A DNA stretch of 64,000 nucleotides from Daphnia carinata. Lineage: Eukaryota; Arthropoda; Branchiopoda; Diplostraca; Daphniidae. Below, piece after piece: positions 25,361-33,925 of this stretch. The first letter of the stretch is position 1, and every line of letters begins with the position of its first letter. The position numbers were made by a program, and so were the translations under genes. The stretch spans positions 4,744,424 through 4,808,423 of the forward strand of contig NC_081334.1 in NCBI RefSeq assembly GCF_022539665.2, written 5' to 3'. Below the pieces are notes generated by a model. The model saw nothing but the letters and a program-made list of their open reading frames with translations, made no database searches and was not told the DNA's origin.

Positions 25361-26514
25361 AACGAGAAGATATGGCAGAATAATCAACACTGTAGATTAT
25401 CACTTGACATGTCGGTGTAGTGATTCAGAAAACATTCGCAAGTCCATGTAGTTTTCGTCTACAAGCTAGATATGTTCGTTTGTTTTCCTACAAACTGACT
25501 AGAATAACAAATTTGTTAAATGAACTGGTGATGTGTATGTTTGAAAGTTAGACTTATAAATTAAAATTATTATATAAATTAAAAAATAATACGGAGCGAA
25601 AAAAAATAATAGAAAAAAGTTAATAAGAATTGTAAATTATAAAAAAAAAATTTCCGATTGGGTTTCATTAAATACGCCAACCGACGGAAAAGGAAATAAT
25701 ACCGCATAATAATATAAATAATCCATGTAAAATATAAAGCGCTTTTAATGGTTAGGATGGATGGTTTATGATATTGATATTTGATTAAAAAATCTGTTGT
25801 ACATATGTTGTGGTATAATAACAGTTATTGATTTAAAAGTCGGTAGGTAAAAAGAGATTTAAGTTATAAATTAAATAAAATTAGTAAATTAAAAAAAACA
25901 GTTACAGATTACTTAATTACAGTTATAAATTATGAAGAATAAAAAAAATGTAACACTGTTTAACATGTTGCACACGCAGCAAACAAATATTAATGATATA
26001 TGTTTTACAAATTCATTCATTCAAATTCAACCTTGGCCGTAGAAGTGACGTGAATATATAGCAACGCTTGTAATAAGGCTTTACATCGTAAAACTCTGTC
26101 ATACTGTATTGGTCTAATATCAGTAAACAGATTGAGCTTATCTTGCAACAAACGAGACTTTGTCTTGCATCCACACTGTCTTGAGCAAAAGATATATTAC
26201 TCAATGTTTTTCTCGCTTTGTTGTTTTTTTCTTCGTTTAATTTATTTAATGATTATTTGTTCTGGTGTCTACCTTGTGCTCGCGTTTGATGAGCGAAAGA
26301 ATTATATGTATTAATGTAATACCAATTATTTTTGATTATTTGTGATTTTACATCGTGTAGATTAGAAGAATCGATTTATGTTTATTTGTTTAATTTTCTT
26401 ACAATCATTTGATATTGACACATTTTATTACAACTCAAACACACACACACATATAATTGACATTATACACAACACATACACATACTTTTACAACTAATCA
26501 ATTTTCAGTAACTA

Positions 26515-26582
26515 TGTGGTATCGAACCCTCATCTTCGGCGTAGCTTGCCGATGCTCAACTCTTGAGCTATAATCACTTACG
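26515..26582 (-). pseudogene. tRNA-like 1, left copy
   Basis: On the minus strand: A-box-like TAGCTCAAGAGTTGAGCA, a perfect 5-bp anticodon-type stem (TCGGC/GCCGA) with a 7-nt loop, then B-box GGTTCGATACC. The loop lacks the conserved U33, which argues against a working tRNA. The partner copy at 28,588-28,657 preserves the same stem. Confidence 0.4.
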
Positions 26583-26687
26583 TTTTCATTGTTTTATACC
26601 TTGAGTCAACCCACGAATATATTGTATAGTTAATATTTTAATCTTGCTATACTATTTGTAATTTTGACCAGTTCTTGCACATATATC

Positions 26688-26752
26688 GTAGCATATCTGT
26701 AAACGGTCCAGCTATGATGTCAGAAAACAAAGGTTCAAATCCAGTAAGGGGT
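26688..26752 (+). pseudogene. tRNA-like 2, left copy
   Basis: An A-box-like TAGCATATCTGTAAACGG is followed about 30 nt later by the B-box-like GGTTCAAATCC. The partner on the minus strand at 28,425-28,490 has GTTCAAATCC and a GTCCGGCCAC core. The anticodon arm is not clear. Confidence 0.3.
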
Positions 26753-26885
26753 AAATTTATCAAAAATAATAATCGAGAATTAAATAAACTATGATATAAT
26801 TTTACTGTCACTCAAATGTTTGAAAATGTGTAAAAGATGACGTTTCGGTATACCATTCATTAGTCTGACCATACAATTCACAAGT

Positions 26886-26946
26886 ATTATAGCTTGTGTG
26901 TAGAGTGTCCGGCCACGGTATTGAAAACTAGGTTTCAAATCGTACG
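26886..26946 (+). pseudogene. tRNA-like 3, left copy
   Basis: TAGCTTGTGTGTAGAGTG followed by GTCCGGCCACGG and a weak B-box GGTTTCAAATC. Related to tRNA-like 2, so the two probably arose by duplication. The partner is at 28,225-28,287 on the minus strand. Confidence 0.3.
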
Positions 26947-27065
26947 CATTGCGAAAGTTATCGGCAAACGTGCATTGAATATTTTTATGTTTATTATATT
27001 ATATTTATTGAATATGTGTAATAGGTTGTCTAAAGATGACTTGCAAAAAGGGTTGCCGGCAGAAT

Positions 27066-27141
27066 GTAACTCATGGCTCATTGGTAGAGCATCGGCTTCG
27101 TAAGTCGGAATGACTAGGGATCGATCCCCAAAAGAGTTCAA
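27066..27141 (+). pseudogene. tRNA-Thr(CGT)-like 4, left copy
   Basis: The best-preserved tRNA shape in the window: D-arm TGGCTCATTGGTAGAGCA, anticodon arm TCGGC-TTCGTAA-GTCGG (5 bp with wobbles, loop anticodon CGT) and T-arm GGGATCGATCCC. Acceptor complementarity is limited to AACTC/GAGTT with a register slip. The A/G-rich 3' side lacks a terminator-like T run close by. A decayed threonine tRNA or the head of a tRNA-derived repeat fits best. Confidence 0.45.
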
Positions 27142-27320
27142 CCATAAAAAAATGATTCAATTGAATAAATTATATACGATACAATATTATCTAAGGTTTC
27201 TAACATAGCAATTGGTAGGCAACAATCCAAGTAGAAGCTTTAGTATTAAATAAAATTCCATACAAGGTTTCTAAAATTGCATCTGCTATGCAACAATCCT
27301 AAATGCAGAAACCATCATGA

Positions 27321-27919
27321 TGTTTGGAATTGTATCAAGTGATTCAAATATTGCAATATGTGTGTAGCAATCTAAATGCAAAACTATTAAAAATTTTCCT
27401 TTCAGCACAACGAACATAGCTGAATTGCGTGGGTTCAAACCCCATATAACTATGTCGATGCTCTACCATTGAGATACTTGTGATACTTCAGGAAAGTTTA
27501 AGTCTGTAACACTTGCGTAACGTAGCAGTGCGCGCAAGTCAATAAAAAACCTTATCCCAATGGGGGGATATAGGGGGGCAGATGCCAGATACGCAAAGCG
27601 TCCGCTTCCCAACTCGAAGGTTCCTGGGTTCGATTCCTAGTCAGGTCTCCGATTCCACAGGCTTCCTACCTTCCCAGGTATCACGAATCCACGGGGCCAG
27701 TCTAGTTGGGTAACTTCGTGCGAAGCACGCGAACGGATATTTTACCAAAAAAAAATCTCGAAAAAAAAAAATTTCAATAAATATGATGTTACACTTTTTT
27801 TTATATAGAAATTTGTATAATTTACAACGGATTTTAACCGTAGGCATTATCCTCTGTCTAGAGAGATGATAATAAACGAATGTTAGAAATCTTGTGCAAT
27901 GTATATCATGCATTTCATT
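27321..27919. other. Centre of IR2, with tRNA-like fragments
   Basis: Holds a half-element with B-box GGGTTCAAACCCC near 27,428-27,441, followed by a reversed A-box-like CTCTACCATTGAG near 27,460, as if two tRNA-like units were fused tail to tail. A further tRNA-like sequence lies at 27,588-27,652. A 95-codon minus-strand frame at 27,641-27,928 shows no domain. Confidence 0.4.
27588..27652 (+). pseudogene. tRNA-Gly-like relic
   Basis: The T-arm is complete (CTGGG-TTCGATT-CCTAG, 5 bp) and the anticodon region reads CTTCCCAACTCG, recalling glycine tRNAs with CCC. The D-arm (GCCAGATACGCAAAGCG) and acceptor stem are not paired properly. Confidence 0.35.
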
Positions 27920-28028
27920 TAATATCATGGCTTCTACTATTGGGATTGTTGCATAGCAATTGCAATTTTAGAAACCTTTGAAGATACTATATCGTATATT
28001 TTGTTCATTTGAATCATTTATTTTGTGG

Positions 28029-28104
28029 TTGAACTCTTTTAGGGATCGATCCCTAATCATTTGACTTACGAAGCCGATGCTCTACCATTGAGCCATGAGT
28101 TACA
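28029..28104 (-). pseudogene. tRNA-Thr(CGT)-like 4, right copy
   Basis: Mirrors the left copy: GGCTCAATGGTAGAGCA, the same TTCGTAA anticodon loop and a T-arm AGGGATCGATCCCT with better pairing than the left copy. The 3' flank reads GAGTTCAACCA. Confidence 0.45.
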
Positions 28105-28224
28105 ATTCCCCGACAACTATTTTTGCAAGTTATCTTTAGACAACCTATTACGCATTTTCAACAAATATCATATAATAAACATAAAAGTACTTAATGCATA
28201 TTTTCCGATAACTTTCGCAATGCG

Positions 28225-28287
28225 TACGATTTGAAACCTAGTTTTCTAATACCGTGGCCGGACACTCTACACACAAGCTATAATACT
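28225..28287 (-). pseudogene. tRNA-like 3, right copy
   Basis: Mirror of 26,886-26,946, with the same GTCCGGCCACGG core and the GGTTTCAAATCG B-box-like end. Confidence 0.3.
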
Positions 28288-28424
28288 TGTGAATTGTGTG
28301 GTCAGACTAACCAATGGTATACCGAAACGTCATCTTTTACACATTTTCAAACGTTTGAGTGACAATAAAATTATATGAAATTATATATTCAATGTCAATC
28401 ATCATTTGATAATTTTACTCTTCA

Positions 28425-28490
28425 CTGGATTTGAACATCTGTCTTCCACCATCGTGGCCGGACCCTCTACAGATATGCTATGATACATGT
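28425..28490 (-). pseudogene. tRNA-like 2, right copy
   Basis: Mirror of 26,688-26,752, with GCATATCTGTAGAGGG, GTCCGGCCACG and the B-box-like GTTCAAATCC. Confidence 0.3.
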
Positions 28491-28587
28491 TCAATCATTG
28501 GTCAGACTGACAAATAGTATAGCAAGATTAAAATATTAACTAGACAATATGTTCGCGCGTTGACTCAACGTATAAAACATTGAAATC

Positions 28588-28657
28588 GTAAGTTACTGTA
28601 GCTCAACGGTTGAGCATCGGCAAGATACGCCGAAGATTAAGGTTCGATACCCCATAG
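28588..28657 (+). pseudogene. tRNA-like 1, right copy
   Basis: Mirror of 26,515-26,582: GTAGCTCAACGGTTGAGCA, a 5-bp TCGGC/GCCGA stem with loop AAGATAC, and B-box GGTTCGATACC. The A and B boxes are the best kept in this set; U33 is missing here too. Confidence 0.4.
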
Positions 28658-29120
28658 TTACTAAAAATTTCATTGGTGTTAAAGTGTATATGTGTGTTGT
28701 ATGTAGTGTAAATTGTGTATGTGTATGTGTGCTTGGATTATAATAAAATGTGTAATTGTCAAATGGTAAAGTCAATGTTCCTCAGGTATTGAAAATACAG
28801 AAATTAAACAATTAAATATAAATCGGTTCCTCTAATCTACACGGTGATGAGTCAATATAATCGTCATAAAATAATACATACTCGCTCTTCAAACGTAAGT
28901 ACAGCGATGCCATCAGTAACACACAAAATATACAATAAATTTAACGAGGAAAAAACCACAAAGTGAATAACTAAAACGAAAAAAATTCTGTTTTTAAGTT
29001 CACAAAGGAATGGTTATTGGCAGACAAAGTTATTTTTTGCAAGATAAGATTAATTAATTTATTGATATTAATACATGACATTGTTACAGAGTTATGCAAT
29101 GAAAAATCCTATTACAAGTT

Positions 29121-29539
29121 GTTATTTTTATAAGATTACTTATTATAAACACTGTATTTAACATTTTTCTTTAAAATCTGGTTACATAAATTTTTTTTTG
29201 TTAAATAGTGCAATAACTAATGATTTCAAGGTCAATTATTTGACTACCTGCTTATTTGCTGTAAAAAAAAATCATCTTGCCAAAATTTTATGGCTATTAG
29301 GTATTCAATGATAGTTTGTAAATACCAGCTTATGCATTTTCCTTCTCACAACCCTCACCAGATTTATCGACCTGCTAATAACATCATAGTATAAATAGAT
29401 CCCCCCAACTCATTCCATTATTTTCTTTTTTACCGCATTCATACAACAGCAAAAAAACCATTAGATTTTTGAAACATACTTCAGTGTCTATCTGTTAATT
29501 TACCTTGAACTATTATCTTTCTCGGCTGTAGTTTTAGTT
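29121..29539. other. AT-rich, nothing recognised
   Basis: No open frame, repeat partner or motif of note. Confidence 0.4.
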
Positions 29540-31057
29540 CCTTTTTTCTTCCCTTATCATTTCTTCATATCCATGTCAGAAGCTTTGTTATTCTGGTTAA
29601 TCTGTAGAAAAAGCGACACATTAATACATCCCATTACTAATATTTTTAGGAATAAATGTGCATCTGCTATAACTTATGCCATTACACGAAGCTAAACTCC
29701 AGATTCAATGCAAACTAATTTGCATTGTTCAGCCAGGTTTACAAATATTAATGCCTCTCATTTGTGTTATCAAATATCATAACCACTCCTCAGCCACTTA
29801 TACCACAAACATAAGGTTCCCATCCTATGGCTGAAACCTGAAAGTTATACATCCAAGTTAATACCTTTAAATAACAATATAGCCTGTTTAATACCTGCTT
29901 ACGTTGTCACTGACGAGCCATAATCGAGGTAACACCCAACCTATTTATATGTATAAAAAACAAAGGTTTAAAAGATCAGATCAATAATTTTCTTACAGAG
30001 TAGGTACTTCTGCAAACCAAATTGGAATGAAATTCTTCTGTTTCCTCAACTAAATAGTCAAGGTGGACTATCATCCATTGAACGCCACAAGGCTGTTGTG
30101 TTCGGCCATGATATACAACACTTGGTTGCAAAACTGATCTGTGCAATTAGTTCCAAGATACACCATGCTGAAACGGTATCTACCTGTAAGCAAAGCATAG
30201 GATCAAGTAAGATACATAACGATACAGAAATTCAACTCACAGGTCTAGTCTCTTTTTCAAAATCAAGTATAATTTCCATGGTTTCGTTTAAATTCTCTTC
30301 TGTGGTCTGTAGCAAATCTGATTTAATGCCAAATATAACTTCGACAATGTGAAATTATCAAATACTCGTCGGTATTTCTGGTTTGCTTACAAACTGTCTG
30401 AGAATAGAACACTGAGCTTCATATGCACTTTTGCAGACATCTGATACAGCGTTGCCAAATATCGAATTGGTTAAAGGCAAGGGAAACGTTAAGAAGGACT
30501 TGCCAGATTCGGGTCGGGTTGTGTTCAGCGGGTTGTTTATATCTGTTTTTTTGGGCAGGTTAACCGGGTTATTACCCCATCATGGTTTTATCGGGTTGTC
30601 AATCGTTGTACACAACCCGATCACAAGCAATTAATTGTTTTAGTACCCCTACTTTTCGAGACCCTATTCAATATTCAAAATACAACAGTGCTTTTACAAG
30701 AAAAGTAAAACAAAATAAATTAGTGTTTTGCAAACCTGCATCAAACAAATACTTGGCGTGTAACCTATGTAACTAACTAACCCACTAATCCCAAACCGGT
30801 GCATTAGGTTGAAGACAAGCCGTAAACGAACCGTGGGGTGCAGGTGCAGTGAAAGGTAAAATCATACGCAAAAATGCTTGGGAAAATACGAGGGAAAATA
30901 ATGGGAAGGAAAATGGAACGAAGCAAACGCATCTATCAATCTCACAAATCACGATACGAAATAAAGTGAAAGCCAATTTGGCAATACTCAACCGTACCAT
31001 ATTTATTTCCGTCTTCTTAATGGGCATGAATCTCGGGGCTGAGCGGCGACCCTGATT

Positions 31058-31399
31058 CCTCCAGCGTCCTCTTCGGCCTCCAGCGTCCTCTTCGGCCTCC
31101 AGCGTCCTCTTCGGCCTCCAGCGTCCTCTTCGGCCTCCAGCGTCCTCTTCGGCCTCCAGCGTCCTCTTCGGCCTCCAGCGTCCTCTTCGGCCTCCAGCGT
31201 CCTCTTCGGCCTCCAGCGTCCTCTTCGGCCTCCAGCGTCCTCTTCGGCCTCCAGCGTCCTCTTCGGCCTCCAGCGTCCTCTTCGGCCTCCAGCGTCCTCT
31301 TCGGCCTCCAGCGTCCTCTTCGGCCTCCAGCGTCCTCTTCGGCCTCCAGCGTCCTCTTCGGCCTCCAGCGTCCTCTTCGGCCTCCAGCGTCCTCTTCGG
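31058..31399 (-). repeat. 19-bp minisatellite, 18 perfect copies
   Basis: The unit CCTCCAGCGTCCTCTTCGG is repeated without visible change for 342 bp, which is exactly 18 copies. On the minus strand it reads CCGAAGAGGACGCTGGAGG, the core of the neighbouring exon-like modules, so the array probably expanded from one such module. Since 19 is not a multiple of 3 and no frame contains a stop, open frames of 219 and 159 codons run through it with a 19-residue periodic peptide. These frames are not evidence of a gene. Confidence 0.95.
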
Positions 31400-32340
31400 C
31401 GGTGTTGGGACCCTCCTAAACACATATATACAACATAAAACCATGGTGTAAAACTTAAAGCTTTCAATTTAATACTTAACAAATTTGGGTAACGATTACG
31501 GTAGCTCCGACGCCGACCCTCGTTGTCCTATGGTCCTCTTCGGTGGTAATATGAACCATCCTTAATACATAAAAAAAAACATGATTAAACATTAAACGTG
31601 TTAACATATACCTGCAACCTCCATGGCGTCGATCCTAGATTCACAGCATCTTCTTCGATGGTGGTAGGGCCCTCCTAAATACCTAAAATCACAATAAGAT
31701 CATAGTGTAAGACTTAAAATTAACAAATAAATGCTTGACCATGTTGGGCGGCAATCATGGTAACTTCTACGGCGTCCAGCATCCTTTTCAATGGTAGCAG
31801 AGCCCTCCTAAAAACATGAAAACAAAATGAAATCATAGCGTAAAACTTAAAACTTTCAATTCCATACTTCATTATTATGGGCGGTAATTATGGTGCCTCC
31901 GAACCTCATTGTCCACTGGTCCTCTTCTGGTATGATGAAACCCTCCTAAATACATAAGAAAAACATGGTTAGACAATTAAACGTGTAAAACATATACCTG
32001 AAACATCCATGGCGACGATGACAGCGCCGATTTTCGATGTCCACCATCCTCTTCAATGGTGCTGCAGCCCTCCTAAATGCATGAAAACAAAATGAAACCA
32101 TACTTCAAAACTTAAAACTTTTAGATAAATACTTGACCTTCGGTGCCCAACGTCCCCCTTCAGTGGTGACGTTACCCTACTAGATACAAAAGATTAAAAA
32201 AAATTATATAGTTAAGATACTAAATTTTTCATTGTATACCTCAAAATCTTAGGCTATATTCCAGTGGCTGCAAGGCGATCCTCGTTGCCCAATTTCCTCT
32301 TCGACCCCAGAGATTGCACTCCTGAATGTAAGGGACAAAA
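31400..32340 (-). repeat. Array of exon-like modules (~105-145-bp period), right arm
   Basis: On the minus strand each module has a T-rich tract, TATGTATTTAG or a variant, then GGAGGG, a variable trinucleotide set, ACCATTGAAGAGGATG and a trailing GAGGTT/GGACATCGA part. Two modules end in TTTCAG or TTGCAG followed by GTATATGTT, like a 5' splice site. Module heads lie near 31,411, 31,554, 31,669, 31,803, 31,943, 32,070, 32,175 and 32,310. The theme Glu-Gly-x-x-Thr-Ile-Glu-Glu-Asp is readable in several, but stops in others break it. The array may come from repeated duplication of one small exon plus intron. Confidence 0.55.
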
Positions 32341-33060
32341 TAAAACACAAAATTTATGAATAATTGAACAGCAATAAGTTTCATCTTAATTCTAACAGAA
32401 TCATGTACACAAAATACATTTACATTGCATAAAAATTTCCTGCAAAAAGAAATTGGTTATTAATCGTTGGTTAATGATCAGGAGGTTGTTTTGCGAACAA
32501 TGACTACGATACATAGTTGCATAAAACAGTGAAATAAAATGGCTGAGATAGTGATGTGCAAAGGTAACGAGTTTAGGTATACTACGCTTACGACTTACTT
32601 ACAGTAGCCTTACTCTTAACTCAGCTTTAGACGTACTTATCCTTAACTTATTCTACGTTTAAACTATTTCATCTAGACTAATCGTAATACCCAACTAAAC
32701 AAAACCAGTACAGAGGCTAACCCAGGTGCTGAAGCAGTGCGTAATTGATGAATCTACAATTTGTGAAAGCTAGGAGCCCGTGCCAAAGTTCGAAGAATCA
32801 CTAGACGAGGAGTGCCAGCAACAAATCTACACTAGTGCATCGCGTGCCGGTGAACGAGCTACTGAGCTACTAGATTCTTTATCTCCCCCCTCCTTCATTG
32901 TGGTGAATGCCCGAGGTTCTTCATTTGTTTTATGCACTTGGAAACAAATAAATATTTATAGATTAATAAAATTTATATACATCAATAATAATTTATACAG
33001 ATAAATAATTAAATTGTAGTTTCCCAAAAATAATTCACTCGTAATTATTTATGTACACAA
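32341..33060. other. IR2 right arm, no gene recognised
   Basis: 32,570-32,770 pairs with 23,130-23,340. A 74-codon frame at 32,780-33,004 shows no domain. The rest is AT-rich. Confidence 0.4.
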
Positions 33061-33724
33061 ACATAATCATTGTCCTACCAGTTAACAACGTTGCAATATT
33101 TCCTGTTGAAATTAATTAAAGGTGCAATATTTCCTGTCAAATTCAAAATTTATAACAATAAAAATGAACAGGTTTACACTTCCATTTAAATCAAATCCTG
33201 TTGGAAGACTAGGCATCTATACTGACGTGTACATAACTATAAATTTACTGATCTTTGATGTACATTGTTCCTAGTTAAGAATTTAAAACATAACTGTACT
33301 ACCGAAGTCCTGTTATGCTAAGCCAAATTATTCTGAGCACTGAAAAACAATGATAGCTGAAAACTTCTGCAACAATGTGTTTGTAATTCTGGTCAGCCTG
33401 TAATAAAACATAATAATTTACTTATCATATTACAACTAAATATAGAAATGAATATTGAATGAACCATTTGCAGCTATCTTGAATAAATTTACAAAACGGC
33501 AAGTTGATTCAGCAAAACACTCGCAATAAAATTACAAAATGCAAATTAAATTTTCCCTACCTACTGCTGCTAAACAAATGGTTGTTGACCATAGACAGTG
33601 ACATAATTTTCATTTCCGAGTCATTTCCTTGCAAACCGTGAAACAAAAAGGTTTTGTACCGTGATTTAACATCCTTATTTTCTTCTATCACAATGTTATG
33701 TGACTTAATTCATTAAAGCTGTGT

Positions 33725-33925
33725 TGTTGACCACTAGATGGCGTACCATTTACCTCACTTCCCCCGCTAGATGGCGTGCTATTTACCTTACTTTTCCCCC
33801 GTTAGATGTCACTGTTTAGAATACCAATTAACTCAGTTTTCTCCCGGTATGTCACTGTTTGACGTACCATTTACCTCACTTTTCCCCCGCTAGATGTCAT
33901 TCTGGCTTACCCGTTTTAACGGTAA
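33725..33925. repeat. Short tandem block with CTCF-like words
   Basis: About four diverged ~45-bp repeats built on GCTAGATGGCGTACCATTTACCTCACTTCCCC. Two copies contain close matches to the bilaterian CTCF core: CCACTAGATGGCG at 33,731-33,743 and CCGCTAGATGGCG at 33,764-33,776. The inverted counterpart is at 19,200-19,345, and a single copy is at 21,845-21,890. Confidence 0.65.

Larger units (their letters stand above)
19190..25560 (+). repeat. Left outer arm of giant palindrome IR2
   Basis: Reverse-complement partners lie in 29,540-36,060: 20,220-20,600 with 35,560-36,060; 20,640-20,940 with 35,180-35,500; 20,945-21,150 with 34,990-35,205; 21,720-21,770 with 34,530-34,610; 21,820-21,890 with 33,860-33,930; 23,130-23,340 with 32,570-32,770; 23,590-24,600 with modules in 31,000-32,340. 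Order is mostly collinear. The exception is 19,190-19,500, which matches 33,545-33,900 and so marks a rearrangement. Stretches at 21,900-23,100 and 24,600-25,400 match weakly or not at all and contain no recognisable gene. By-eye similarity is about 70-85%. Confidence 0.8.
26070..27320 (+). repeat. Left arm of the IR2 core, tRNA-like bearing
   Basis: Pairs as a reverse complement with 27,920-29,120 along nearly its whole length, from the CTTGTAATAAGG block near 26,067 to GCAACAATCC near 27,235-27,300. By eye the similarity is about 75-85%, rising above 85% around 26,890-27,180. The arm carries four tRNA-like sequences. Between them it is AT-rich, with a CA-rich microsatellite near 26,438-26,480. 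It encodes no protein I can recognise. Confidence 0.85.
27920..29120 (-). repeat. Right arm of the IR2 core, tRNA-like bearing
   Basis: Reverse complement of 26,070-27,320, with the four tRNA-like sequences in mirrored order. The outer edge (CAACTTGTAATAGG on the minus strand, near 29,110) matches the left arm near 26,067, and beyond it similarity fades. Confidence 0.85.

Noticed and set aside
26070-29120. tRNA-rich AT-rich region considered as a nuclear mitochondrial insert
   Set aside because: The tRNA-like sequences keep nuclear-type B boxes (GGTTCGA-like), no mitochondrial protein gene fragments lie between them, and the mirrored layout fits an inverted repeat.
30785-31482. 219- and 159-codon frames with 19-residue periodic peptides
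   Set aside because: Created by the stop-free 19-bp minisatellite read through three frames. The non-repeat parts show no domain and the frames overlap each other.
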